Shown here piece after piece: positions 27,140-36,124 of a stretch of 64,000 bases of DNA. The translations under genes and the position numbers were made by a program. Under the pieces are notes generated by a model that worked only from the letters and a program-made list of their open reading frames with translations, had not been told where the DNA came from and ran no database searches. This DNA comes from PoT sp049331405 (GTDB taxonomy: Bacteria > Planctomycetota > Planctomycetia > Isosphaerales > Isosphaeraceae), in assembly GCF_049331405.1 (NCBI RefSeq), contig NZ_CP186274.1, positions 9,610,001-9,674,000 of the forward strand. The letters are read 5' to 3'. Position 1 is the first letter of the stretch. Each line of letters starts with the position of its first letter.

Positions 27140-27658
27140 ATGTTGCAAGCGCGAAGCTCGAGCACGAGTGAGTCCGACCGTCAGCACCAGCGGCTCCCGG
27201 CTCGCGGCAAGGTCCTGGTCCGCCCGCTGGACGACAACAGCCCGCAGCAGACGGGGGTACTCCTCGACCTGAGCGGGGGAGGTGCCCGGTTCAGCCTGAG
27301 GCGCCCGCTGGACGAGGGGACGGTCGTCTCCCTGACCCTCATGGAAAGGGGGTCGAAGGACCGTCGCAACGCCGGCATGCTCGGCCAGGTCGTCTTCACG
27401 AAGCCCGAAGGGGACGGGCACGTCGTCGGTGTTGTCTTCGGCTGGGAGGCGGATCCCGGCTCCGGGAACCGCAAGGCCGCCGGCCTCTGGCCCTGGATCG
27501 CACGCCACGTCCCGAAGCGATACGGGGCCCCTCGCACCAAGCCCACGCCCCCCTCGAAAGCCCCCCTCGGCCGGAACAAGCGTGCCGGGATGGCCGGCGT
27601 CCCCACACCTCATCGGGGCATGTTCGGCCGGCTCCTCGGGCTCTTCCAGGGAAGCTGA
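27140..27658 (+). CDS. PilZ-domain protein (possible c-di-GMP receptor)
   Basis: 172 aa. Both halves of the PilZ c-di-GMP signature are present: RQHQR (RxxxR) near residue 16, and DLSGGGARF (DxSxxG) about 30 residues later, followed by a beta-barrel pattern (GTVVSLTLMERG, GMLGQVVFTKPEGD). The C-terminal 60 residues are basic and Pro-rich. It likely senses c-di-GMP, with unknown output. ATG 27140 is taken as start; GTG 27128 is an in-frame alternative and neither has a strong ribosome site. Confidence 0.85.
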   Translation: MLQARSSSTSESDRQHQRLPARGKVLVRPLDDNSPQQTGVLLDLSGGGARFSLRRPLDEGTVVSLTLMERGSKDRRNAGMLGQVVFTKPEGDGHVVGVVFGWEADPGSGNRKAAGLWPWIARHVPKRYGAPRTKPTPPSKAPLGRNKRAGMAGVPTPHRGMFGRLLGLFQGS

Positions 27659-27985
27659 ACCGTCGGCAAGGTCCCACCATCGAGCCCGGCCATCCCCCCA
27701 GGCCGATCCCGTCCGTCATTTGGACGGCTGATGTGTTGATGAGGATCGCATCGATTTGTTATCATCGCCGTTACCGGAGTCGGTGAGGGGTCACCGGCTC
27801 GAGCGCCGCTCGCGATTGCGGCGACTTGGCGATGTCCAACACGGATCGTCGATCGGGATGATCGCTCGCCCGAGGCAATTGGCTGAGAAGTTAGGGTGCC
27901 TGGGCTGCCCTTGGCTGGTTTGCCATTGACCGAAGTGAGTGGGGCGGCAAATAATCCCATTCTCTAGGTCAATGAGGTTCGTGCC
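27659..27985. other. Intergenic region, 327 bp
   Basis: A short inverted repeat CCGTCC/GGACGG occurs near 27709-27728 and could be a weak terminator for the PilZ gene. The rest shows no repeat, RNA gene or convincing promoter. Confidence 0.4.
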
Positions 27986-28513
27986 ATGCGCGGAAGCGAC
28001 GGCTGGACAATCTGGGTTCGTCGTCTCTGGGTCGTACTCGCGATCCTGAGCGTCTCCCATGTGCCCCTGCCCGTCGCCGATTTCCACGACTTGCAGCACA
28101 ACCATGGCCAAGGGCAGATCTGCTCCCTCCACAATCATCTGCTCTTGTGGCACGCTTCGGATGAGGGCCCGGGACGCCCGGTGTTCCACGTCCATTGGGT
28201 CCTGCTGTCCAAGCCAGCTTTCGTCTCCGGGGCTCGCGGGCCGGTCTTCCATGCCGACTCGCCCAATCCCTTCGACCACAAGCTGAGCGACGACCTCCCG
28301 AAGCTGGCCGCGGAGGCCTCGAGACGGTCCCCCGTCGAGAGGCATTTGCCGAGCCTCCTGGCCGACGTCTTGAGCTGGCTCGACGCCTCCGAAACCTTGC
28401 AAGGCCTCCCCGGCGCCCCTCGAACGGGCCGTGGAACCTGCCTGAGGAACTTCGGGGCGACCTTCCCGGCCCATCACTCCGGCCCTTCTCGTCTGCAACG
28501 CTGGATTTGTTAA
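27986..28513 (+). CDS. Hypothetical membrane-anchored or secreted His-rich protein
   Basis: 175 aa. A basic start and hydrophobic helix (RLWVVLAILSVSHVPLPV) suggest a signal anchor. A histidine-rich stretch follows (HDLQHNHGQGQICSLHNH, then WHAS and FHVHW), which could bind metal. No family is recognised. TGAGG lies about 9 bases before ATG 27986. The opposite strand also has open frames here, but the hydrophobic N-terminus favours this frame. Confidence 0.5.
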   Translation: MRGSDGWTIWVRRLWVVLAILSVSHVPLPVADFHDLQHNHGQGQICSLHNHLLLWHASDEGPGRPVFHVHWVLLSKPAFVSGARGPVFHADSPNPFDHKLSDDLPKLAAEASRRSPVERHLPSLLADVLSWLDASETLQGLPGAPRTGRGTCLRNFGATFPAHHSGPSRLQRWIC

Positions 28514-28707
28514 CCTCCCCCCCGTGCCGGTTGCCTTGAACGAAGTCGACGTGCTCGCGCGAGCGGATCGCCCCCGAAACGGGTCGGTCGCCGATGCGCC
28601 AGGCCTCGCCCCGGGCCACCCGCAACGCGAAACGTGCCGTCACGACTTGAACGCTCACGCGTCTATCGGCTTACCAGGCGTGTCTTCGGGGAATGGTGCG
28701 AGGTGCC

Positions 28708-29034
28708 ATGATGTGGAAAATGGCGGCGGTGCTGCTGTCCGTGACGGTGATCGGCTGCGGCAACTCGGAGATGGACCAACTGCGGCCCGGAAGCTCGGCC
28801 CAGACCTTCGACTACAGCAACTCGAGGGTCAGCGTCTTCGTGGGTAAGCAGCGAGAAAAGGCCCTCAAGGCGGTCGAGGTCCCGCCGGGGACCAAGGTCC
28901 TCGTCCTCGAGGATGACGAACTGAACCTGGCGCGGCGGACCCGGATGGTCGAGGTCCGGGTCGAAGAAGGTGAACAGCGCGACGCGATCGGCTTCGTCGC
29001 CCGCGCGAACCTGCGCCCCTGGGCCTCTCGCTGA
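28708..29034 (+). CDS. Small predicted lipoprotein
   Basis: 108 aa. The N-terminus MMWKMAAVLLSVTVIGC carries a lipobox-like VIGC; lipidation at Cys17 is expected. The mature domain is short, beta-rich and charged (VSVFVGKQREKALKAVEV, VPPGTKVLVLEDDE, GFVARANLRPW) and may be an SH3-like fold, which is inference. ATG 28708 is preferred over 28693 because CGAGG is suitably placed. It converges with the ThuA-PVC gene across a clear hairpin (29113-29153). Confidence 0.65.
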   Translation: MMWKMAAVLLSVTVIGCGNSEMDQLRPGSSAQTFDYSNSRVSVFVGKQREKALKAVEVPPGTKVLVLEDDELNLARRTRMVEVRVEEGEQRDAIGFVARANLRPWASR

Positions 29035-29112
29035 GCCGAGCGGCCTCCGGGCCCTGCTTCCGGCTCCGAATCCAGCAGGGCTTCTATCTTCATAAGTCCG
29101 AAAAACTAAAGA

Positions 29113-29153
29113 CGCCCGCGAGGCATCCTCGTAACCAGGATGCCTCACGGGCG
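29113..29153. terminator. Bidirectional rho-independent terminator
   Basis: GCCCGCGAGGCATCCT (29114-29129) pairs with AGGATGCCTCACGGGC (29137-29152), with one G-T wobble, one further outer pair and a 7-base loop. GATTTCTTT follows on the plus strand and an A-rich AAAAACTAAA precedes, giving a T-rich tail on the minus strand. It separates the convergent stops at 29034 and 29193. Confidence 0.8.
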
Positions 29154-29192
29154 ATTTCTTTGCTCGGGCACAATGTCGCCGCGGCGACCCGA

Positions 29193-32100
29193 TCAGCCGG
29201 CGGTCTCCACGGTCGCCGCGATGACCAGCGGGGCGGTGTCGTCCTGGCCCTTCACCAGCTCGATGGACTCGATCGTCTCAGCCCGCTTGGGCTGGACGGC
29301 CAGGTAGCGGACCTGACGACCCCGGAGCATGAACGCGAGCTTCGAGCCGGGGACGTCGACGCGCCTGATGTAGTCGGCGAAGTGGACCCCGTTCAGGAGG
29401 GGATGGTCCTCGGTCGACCCGTCGGCATAGTGGAACCGGACGATCATCGAGACGGTGGGCTCGGGGACCTCGCCGGTCGCCCCCCAGCCGCTGACGCCGC
29501 TCAACAGGTGGATCGCCTTGGCCGGGGTGTGGCAGGGGAGGCTAACCGACCGCGGCATCTTGGGCGGGGCCTCGCCGTTGGGGCTGTTGAGCATGATGAC
29601 GTTCGGGCTCCGGCCGTCCCGGGGGTCGACGAGGTGGAACGGGACCCCCTGGAAGGTCTTCGGCGCCCAGTCGGGGAAGATCAGGCGCTCGATCGGCGAG
29701 TCCTTGCTGTAGAACATCCCCTTGGTGCTGTCGATCGTCGCCGCCTGCCGCAGATCGAGCGGCAGGTACTTGCCCCGCCTGGTCAGGAAGGCCAGGAGGT
29801 CGGCCATCCCCTCGGGCGAGACCTGCTTCTCGAACCCCTCGGGCATCAAGGACTTCTTGGACGCGGCCATCTCCTCGATGTCGCTGCGGAGGACCGTCTG
29901 GGCCTTCCCCTCGGTGTCCACCAGCTCGACGCTCGTCTTCGACTCCGAGGCGAGCAGCCCATTGATCACGCGACCGTCGGTGGTGGCCACGGAGTACTGG
30001 AGGAAGTTCCCCTCCACGCTCCGGCTCGGGTCGAGGATGTGGATCAGCAGTTCCTCGCGAGGGTGGACGGCCATCCCGGTGAGATCGGGCCCGACCTTGC
30101 CCCCTTCGCCGCCATACGAGTGGCACTTGGCGCACTGCTGGGTGAAGACCGCCTTGCCCTTGGCGGCATCGCCGCCGTGCAGGGCGACCGCCGAGATGGC
30201 CTCGATCACCTTCTGGCGGTCGGGGTCGGGCAAACCTCCCCCACGACCCAGCAGGACCTTGGCCCTGGCGGCGATGTCCGGGTTCCGGTTCGCGGCGAGG
30301 GCCTGCTTCTGGTCGAGCGAGAGCTCGCTGAGCTGCACGTCCCCCTTCTCGACGCCGTCCATGAACGACGCGATCCAGTCGGCCCGCGAGAGCAAGGTCT
30401 TGAGGGCCTGGCTCCTCGCCTGCGGCGTCAGGACAGGGATCCGACCCACCAGGATCGAGCCCGCCTCGGGGGACTCGCTCCGGGCCACGGCCGCCACCAA
30501 GGCCGAGGCCAGGGCAGGGGGCGTCCTCGGCCCGATCTCCTCGAGGACCTTGCGGACCGACTCGGCATCTCTCGGGCGGAACTCGATGAGTTGACGGCCG
30601 GCCTCGCCGCGGGCGGCTTCCGGCTTCGCGTCATCCTTGATCACGGCGATCAAGGTCCCGGCGATCTCGGCCGAGAAGGTCTCCAGGGCCTTGCTCCCCC
30701 AGCGCCCCGCCAGCGAGACGAGCGGGATCCTCGCATCACCCGGCAGCTTCACCAGGAGGCTAGCGAGGGCCTTCTCCCCCTCGCCATCGAGCTTCGCGGG
30801 CCGGTCCTTGGGCCAGCCGACGGCGAAGCCCGAGATGACGAGGCCGGCGGTCTTCGGCTCGGCACCCGCCAGGGCGACCAGGAGCTTGCCGACCGAATCG
30901 GCGGGGCCACCGCGGGCGTAGTGCTCGGCCACGCGCCTGACGACTCCCGAGGCATTATCACCGAGCGGTTGCTGATACTCGCGCGACCTCGTCGCGATCG
31001 CCTCGAGGAAATGGCTGTCGTGAGCCGCCGCGGCGGCGACGGCCGCGTCGGGGAGCCAGCGGTCGTGCTCGACCTGGCCTTTTTCCAGGGCCTCGGCGAG
31101 AACCCTGGCGGCGTCGGCCGAGGCCGGCAGTTCGGCCAGGGTCAGCAGGGCGGCGAGCCGGACCTGGGGGTCGGGGTCGGAGACGACGCCCGAGGCGACG
31201 ACCTTCTTGAGCGAGGCCTCCGTCCTGGGGAGCACCTGCAACGCGTTGCGACGGACCCCGGCCGAGGGGTGCGAGAGCGACGCTTCCGCCGCGACGGTGG
31301 CTTCGCCCTTTGCCCCTTGATCCTCGAGCAGGCCCAGGCCGCGGAGGGTCCAGAGGGCGTGGATTGCGCCGGGATTGAGGCCGATGGCGTCGACGTCGGC
31401 CTTCTTCGTCAGGGCGACGAGGTCGGGGACCACATCCCGCTTGCCGCGTTCGATCAGGAGGCGCTGGGCGTGCATCCGCCAGAACTGGTTGTCGCTCTGG
31501 AGACCGGCGATCAGGCCCTTGGGGTCGGCGGGGTCGAGGCGGGTGATCGGCTTCGAGGGGGTCTCGGCCTCGTGGACGAGCCGGTAGATCCGCCCGTGGG
31601 TCTTGTCGCGGAGCGGGGTCTCATAGGCCCCGCCGCGCCCGGTCTTGAACCCCTGAGGGGTCGGGTTGTGCTGCACGATGAAGTTGTACCAGTCGATGAC
31701 CCAGACGTTGCCGTCGGGGCCGACCTCCGCCTGAATGGGGGAGGTCCACTCGTCGTCGCTGGCGAGCAGGTTGCCGACGTTGTGCGAGGCGAAGTCGGTC
31801 CCCCGGGGTTCGAGGGCGAAGGTGGCGACGAGGTGCCCCGTCGGCTCGGAGACGAACGCCGTGCGGTTCCAGTAAGCCTGCGGGTAACGCCTGGCCGTGT
31901 AGAGGGAATGACCGGCGGCGGCGGTGAAGCCGCCGTGGAAGTCGACCTGCCGCACCTTCTCGGTCGCCGGGAAGAACCGGTTCGTGTCGGCGATGCTGTT
32001 CAAGACCCGGGGCGAGCCGCCGCGGACCGACTCGTAGTAGCGGTTCGGGATCGACAGATAAACCGAAGGGCAGCCGTTGGCCGTCGAGCCGAAGATGAGC

Positions 32101-33533
32101 CCTTCCTCGCTGAAGCCAACGCCCCACGAGTTGTTGCTCGTATTACGCAGGAACTCGAGCTTCGAGCCGTCCGGCTTGAACCGGTAGAACCCCTGGCGGA
32201 AGTCGAACGTCTCGCCGCCGACCTTCCCCTCGAAGCCCGAATAGCCCACGATCCCCCAGAGCCAGTTGTCGAAGCCGTAGCGGAGGTTGCTCGGCCCTGC
32301 GTGGGTGTCGCCCGTCCCCCAGCCGGTGAAGAGCACCTTGCGGACGTCGGCGCGGTCGTCCCCGTCCGTGTCCTTGAGGAAGAGTGTGTCGGGCGCCTGG
32401 TGCACGACGAGCCCTCCGTCGGCGAAGACGAGGCTCGTGGGGATGCTCAGCTTCTCGGCGAAGACGGTGAACTTGTCGGCCTTGCCGTCTCCATCCGTAT
32501 CCTCGCAGATCTTGATCCGATCCCGGCCCCGGCCGGCCGACTTCAGTTCGTTGGGGTAGTCGGTGGTCTCGGCGATCCAGAGCCGCCCGCGGTGATCCCA
32601 GGTCATGGCGATCGGCTTGGCGATCTCCGGCTCCGAGACGAACAACTCGGCGCGGAGCCCCCGGGGCAGGGCCAGGTGCTTCGCCGACTCGGCCGGCTCG
32701 AGCGGCTTCTGCATCGTGCGGAGGGCCTCCCCCATCACCCCCCAGCGCTCGCCCGCGACGTACATCGGGATCGCCGAGGGGGCCGGCTCGGTCGCCGCGG
32801 CCTTCACGCCGGCGGGGACGCGGGGCCTGCTGTCGAAGACTTCGCCCTTCGCCGACGCCCAGCGGATCCCGCGCTCGATCAGGTCGTGGAATCCAGGGTG
32901 CCCCCAGGTCCGCTCGTCGTGGCCATAGGCGGTGTAGAAGACGCGCCCTTTGCCCTCGTCGCGGATCCAGGTCCAGGGCTCCTCGCCTTTCCCTTCCGCC
33001 CTCGTCTGGAGGACGTGCCGCCCGACCGTATTGTGCAGGTGATGCACATAGGTCTCATCCGTCGTGCGAAAGGGCTCGAGCCCCTTCATGATCGGATGAT
33101 CGGCGTCGACGACCTTGGTGGCGAACTCGCCCATGCCGTGCCTGGAGAACTGAGCCCCCATGAGCGCGACCACCGCGGGCGAATTCCGGAAGCAATACGA
33201 GGCGCAGTGGATCGGCACGAAGCCGCCGCCACCGCGGACGTAATCGAGGAGGGCCTTCTCCTGATCGGGGGCGATGGTGTCGATGTTGGCGTAGACGGCC
33301 AGGGCGTCGTACTTCGCCAGGTTTTCGGGGTTCAGGGCCCCCATGTCCTCGGTGTACGTCAGCTCGATCCCACGCAACGCCAGGGCGGGGGCGAGTTGCC
33401 CGAACCGCTCGACCGGCACGTGGTGGCCCCGATCCCCCAGGAAGAGGACGAGGAGCGGCCTCTCCCCCTCGGCGGCCCGAGCCAGCGCGGGTATCAGGGA
33501 GGCGGCCAGCACGCACCATAAGAATCGCTTCAT
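29193..33533 (-). CDS. ThuA domain / PVC-type membrane-bound dehydrogenase / cytochrome c fusion
   Basis: 1446 aa, with a signal peptide (MKRFLWCVLAASLIPALARA). Domains in order: ThuA-like glutamine-amidotransferase fold (about 25-235: LVLFLGDRGHH, GGGGFVPIHCASYC, GRVFYTAYGHDERTW); PVC-type NHL/dehydrogenase beta-propeller (about 285-660); HEAT-like helical repeats (about 690-1090); a cytochrome c domain with heme motif CAKCH near residue 1134; and a C-terminal DUF-like region. Such proteins are typical of Planctomycetes/Verrucomicrobia and are thought to act in periplasmic oxidation of carbohydrates, though substrates are mostly unknown. ATG 33533 is chosen for its signal peptide and upstream AGAGGG; an in-frame ATG lies six codons further upstream. 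Confidence 0.92.
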   Translation of the reverse strand: MKRFLWCVLAASLIPALARAAEGERPLLVLFLGDRGHHVPVERFGQLAPALALRGIELTYTEDMGALNPENLAKYDALAVYANIDTIAPDQEKALLDYVRGGGGFVPIHCASYCFRNSPAVVALMGAQFSRHGMGEFATKVVDADHPIMKGLEPFRTTDETYVHHLHNTVGRHVLQTRAEGKGEEPWTWIRDEGKGRVFYTAYGHDERTWGHPGFHDLIERGIRWASAKGEVFDSRPRVPAGVKAAATEPAPSAIPMYVAGERWGVMGEALRTMQKPLEPAESAKHLALPRGLRAELFVSEPEIAKPIAMTWDHRGRLWIAETTDYPNELKSAGRGRDRIKICEDTDGDGKADKFTVFAEKLSIPTSLVFADGGLVVHQAPDTLFLKDTDGDDRADVRKVLFTGWGTGDTHAGPSNLRYGFDNWLWGIVGYSGFEGKVGGETFDFRQGFYRFKPDGSKLEFLRNTSNNSWGVGFSEEGLIFGSTANGCPSVYLSIPNRYYESVRGGSPRVLNSIADTNRFFPATEKVRQVDFHGGFTAAAGHSLYTARRYPQAYWNRTAFVSEPTGHLVATFALEPRGTDFASHNVGNLLASDDEWTSPIQAEVGPDGNVWVIDWYNFIVQHNPTPQGFKTGRGGAYETPLRDKTHGRIYRLVHEAETPSKPITRLDPADPKGLIAGLQSDNQFWRMHAQRLLIERGKRDVVPDLVALTKKADVDAIGLNPGAIHALWTLRGLGLLEDQGAKGEATVAAEASLSHPSAGVRRNALQVLPRTEASLKKVVASGVVSDPDPQVRLAALLTLAELPASADAARVLAEALEKGQVEHDRWLPDAAVAAAAAHDSHFLEAIATRSREYQQPLGDNASGVVRRVAEHYARGGPADSVGKLLVALAGAEPKTAGLVISGFAVGWPKDRPAKLDGEGEKALASLLVKLPGDARIPLVSLAGRWGSKALETFSAEIAGTLIAVIKDDAKPEAARGEAGRQLIEFRPRDAESVRKVLEEIGPRTPPALASALVAAVARSESPEAGSILVGRIPVLTPQARSQALKTLLSRADWIASFMDGVEKGDVQLSELSLDQKQALAANRNPDIAARAKVLLGRGGGLPDPDRQKVIEAISAVALHGGDAAKGKAVFTQQCAKCHSYGGEGGKVGPDLTGMAVHPREELLIHILDPSRSVEGNFLQYSVATTDGRVINGLLASESKTSVELVDTEGKAQTVLRSDIEEMAASKKSLMPEGFEKQVSPEGMADLLAFLTRRGKYLPLDLRQAATIDSTKGMFYSKDSPIERLIFPDWAPKTFQGVPFHLVDPRDGRSPNVIMLNSPNGEAPPKMPRSVSLPCHTPAKAIHLLSGVSGWGATGEVPEPTVSMIVRFHYADGSTEDHPLLNGVHFADYIRRVDVPGSKLAFMLRGRQVRYLAVQPKRAETIESIELVKGQDDTAPLVIAATVETAG

Positions 33534-33797
33534 GGCAAAGATCCCTCTCACCGAGGTGGGGTCACCATCAACGAGCCGCGGGAGACGGGACGGCTCCCGT
33601 CCTCACCCGAAACCAATGAACCAACGCATCCTTCCCGACGGGGCCTCGCCGATCACGCAACGCATTGGCACGAGCCTGGAGGCGGGCCGAGGGGCCCTCG
33701 GGACGGACCGAATCCGATCATCATACGGGAGTTCTTGCGAGGAGTCGACCGCCGAAGGCGGGCTCAACCCATCATCACGCGATCAATCACCTACGAT

Positions 33798-35594
33798 TCA
33801 CGGCCGTTCCTCCCTGAGCGACTCCGATGCCATGCGGACGAGCCGGAGGGGGACGGCTCCCCGCTTCAAGCCTCCTGGATGCGTCGCGTCGCCGAGGCCC
33901 GCCCGAGGCTTCGGGACCGAGGCGACCCGGTCCCAGGACGACGGGGCGGCGAGCGACCACACCTTGACGTCGATCTCCTTGATCGTGAGCGTCTTCCTCA
34001 CGTCGCTCTGCGTGTTGGCCCCGAAGAGGCCGACGTGCAGGTCTTGCTCGCCGTCGAGGAACGCGGGGTGGGCGATCGCGAGGGTGCTCGAGTTGTGCTT
34101 GGTGAGGTTCTCGACGACGAGCGAGTAGAGCCCGGCGACCCGTCGCAAGGTGAGCCGGAGGTCGTCGCCGCTATTCATCAGGCCCACTTCATAATAGTCG
34201 GAGTCGATCCCGCCGTCGTTGTTCACGAGGAAGAGCACGTAGCGATTCGGCTCGCCGAGGCTGATGAGCCCGCCTCGGATGATCCGATCGCTCCGGGTCC
34301 CGGCGTAGAGGCCGAACTGCCCCACTTTCTCGAGCCCCGGGATCCTCGGGATCGTCGTGCTGATCGAGAAATCCTCGGCCCCCGTGAACCCCTGATCGGC
34401 GAGCCTGACGCCGAGATATTCGCCCGTCGGCATCCCTTGCTGGGTGTTGATGTCGCTCCGGGTGGTGATCAGTTCGAGCGACCCGCGCGAGGCGTCGAGC
34501 CTCAGGTTCGGGTCGCGGTCGAAGATGGCGAAGCCGGTCCCCGGCAGGCGATGGGTCAGGCCGACGCCGCGTCCCTCCACATCCTTGAGGCTCCCCGCGA
34601 CCGGCTTGAGGAAGTCGAGCGTGCGGATGTGGGCGATCGCCGCCGGCGGGGGCTTGATGGCGCGGATGTAGCGGGTGTCGTCGCCGCCGCCCCCCTCGGG
34701 CTTCACGGCGACGGTGTGCTCGTCCACGCGGGCGGCCTGATCTTCGTGCAAGGTCACCCTCGCATCGGGCGAATCAGAGCCCGCCAGCGGCGAGGCGACG
34801 AGCTGCCCCTGGAAGACCCGGACGGCGGTCCCCCCTTGGTCGTCGACCGAGAGGCCGAACTCGGTGCCGAGGTCGACGAACTTCCCCCGGGGCGAGTAGA
34901 CGGTGAACCCCCTGGCCCTGGGCGGGACCTTGGCCGTGAGGGTCCCGTGGAGCAAGCGGGCCTCGTCTCCCGATATCAAGACGAGCCCCGCGGGCCCCTG
35001 GAGGATCAGGCGGGCGCCGCGGTCGAACTCGATCTCCGCAAGCCCTCGCTGGAGGCGGAGCACCTTGCCTGCTCGCATGTCCCGGCCGGGCATATCCGAC
35101 TCGATCCCCACCCACTGCGAGTCCTGGGCATTCACGAGCCAGGCGACGTTGCTCCCCGACGTCAGCGTGGCCACCGGCAGGGCCTCTTGCTCCGAGGGCC
35201 GCCGGTTCCGCACGACGATCGCCGATCCCAGTGCCACCGCAACGAGGGCAGCGGCCGCCATTCTCCAATGGACCGGCCCGAGCCTGACGATAGACCTCCA
35301 GCGCGAAGGGCGGGGGGGCTCGATCGGAACCACCTCGGACGAAGCCGCATCCGACTCTCGCGGCTCCTCGATGGCGACCCAGTCGAGGACCAGCGCCGCG
35401 GCCTGACGCGCCCTGACCGAGAACTCGAGCTCGGTGTGCATCTGGAAGTAGGCGACGAACTCGCGGCGGGCCCCGGCGTCGGCCATCAGGCAGGCCTCGA
35501 GCCGGCGCAGGCCCTCCTCGTCGATCTGGCCGTCGCAATAGGCGTCGATCAGGTCGCGGAAATCGCCCGGGAGTCGATAACGGTCGCTGTTCAT
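33798..35594 (-). CDS. FecR-like anti-sigma/LamG-like membrane protein
   Basis: 598 aa. The cytoplasmic N-terminus has a zinc-finger-less anti-sigma-like helical region (RDLIDAYCDGQIDEEGLRRLEACL). One transmembrane helix follows (about 140-160, MAAAALVAVALGSAIVV). A FecR-type domain comes next (RGARLILQGPAGL, PRGKFVDLGTEFGLSV, VFQGQL). The C-terminal 220 residues look like a LamG/concanavalin-like beta sandwich. Its start overlaps the stop of the ECF sigma gene (ATGA), so it is very likely that sigma factor's regulator. ATG 35594 is used; sequence upstream of it belongs to the sigma gene in another frame. Confidence 0.87.
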   Translation of the reverse strand: MNSDRYRLPGDFRDLIDAYCDGQIDEEGLRRLEACLMADAGARREFVAYFQMHTELEFSVRARQAAALVLDWVAIEEPRESDAASSEVVPIEPPRPSRWRSIVRLGPVHWRMAAAALVAVALGSAIVVRNRRPSEQEALPVATLTSGSNVAWLVNAQDSQWVGIESDMPGRDMRAGKVLRLQRGLAEIEFDRGARLILQGPAGLVLISGDEARLLHGTLTAKVPPRARGFTVYSPRGKFVDLGTEFGLSVDDQGGTAVRVFQGQLVASPLAGSDSPDARVTLHEDQAARVDEHTVAVKPEGGGGDDTRYIRAIKPPPAAIAHIRTLDFLKPVAGSLKDVEGRGVGLTHRLPGTGFAIFDRDPNLRLDASRGSLELITTRSDINTQQGMPTGEYLGVRLADQGFTGAEDFSISTTIPRIPGLEKVGQFGLYAGTRSDRIIRGGLISLGEPNRYVLFLVNNDGGIDSDYYEVGLMNSGDDLRLTLRRVAGLYSLVVENLTKHNSSTLAIAHPAFLDGEQDLHVGLFGANTQSDVRKTLTIKEIDVKVWSLAAPSSWDRVASVPKPRAGLGDATHPGGLKRGAVPLRLVRMASESLREERP

Positions 35595-36124
35595 GCCTCG
35601 TCCTCGAGCGGGAGCGATCGGCTCACGCATTCGTAGAGCGTCCTGCGGATCCTCCGCAGGGAGTTGTGGATGCTGTGGGTCGACCGGCCCCACCCTTCGG
35701 CGACCTCGGGGATCCGCGCGGAGCGCCCGTAGCAGGCGGTCAGGAGTTCCTGGTCGCGCGAACGCAGCTTCTTCATGCAGGCTTCGAGCGCCGTGCGGCG
35801 GTCTTCCAAGGGCTCGTTCGCGAGTTCCTCGTGGGCCTCGATCAGCATGAGCGCGAGTTCGTCGCTGAAGTGGACGCGCTGGCGGCTCCGGGACCGGAGG
35901 AAGTTCAGGGCTTCGAACCGGGCCACTCCGCAGGCCCAGGCGATGAAGCTTCGCGACGGGTCGTACTGGTCGAACTTGTCCCAGAGAACCAGGCTCGTCT
36001 GCTGGAAGAGGTCGTCGGCGTCGTCCAGGTCGCGTACCAACGAATAGAGATACGAGAAGAGTTGCGTCTGATGCTGCTGGAGGCGCGAGGCGAACTCGGT
36101 GTTCCGACGGGTCGTCGTGTCCAT
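35591..36124 (-). CDS. ECF RNA polymerase sigma factor (PVC group)
   Basis: 177 aa. Region 2 is visible in LFSYLYSLVRDLDDADDLFQQTSLVLWDKFDQYD and FIAWACGVARFEALNFLRSR; region 4 in LRSRDQELLTACYGRS followed by IPEVAEGWGRSTHSIHNSLRRIRRTL. This matches the sigma subfamily common in Rhodopirellula and Verrucomicrobium. It is translationally coupled to the FecR/LamG-like gene and probably controls that operon, possibly the ThuA-PVC gene as well. ATG 36124 is chosen because only sequence from there is sigma-like. Confidence 0.92.
   Translation of the reverse strand: MDTTTRRNTEFASRLQQHQTQLFSYLYSLVRDLDDADDLFQQTSLVLWDKFDQYDPSRSFIAWACGVARFEALNFLRSRSRQRVHFSDELALMLIEAHEELANEPLEDRRTALEACMKKLRSRDQELLTACYGRSARIPEVAEGWGRSTHSIHNSLRRIRRTLYECVSRSLPLEDEA

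Noticed and set aside
29160..33521. A very long open frame on the plus strand across the ThuA-PVC gene
   Set aside because: It mirrors the codon periodicity of the high-GC minus-strand gene, is rich in Arg/Gly/Asp/Leu with no domains, and the opposite strand has clear motifs, a signal peptide and a heme site.
33584..33601. Short hairpin GACGGGA/TCCCGTC upstream of the ThuA-PVC gene
   Set aside because: A 7-bp stem in GC-rich DNA is expected by chance and no T-run follows on the minus strand.
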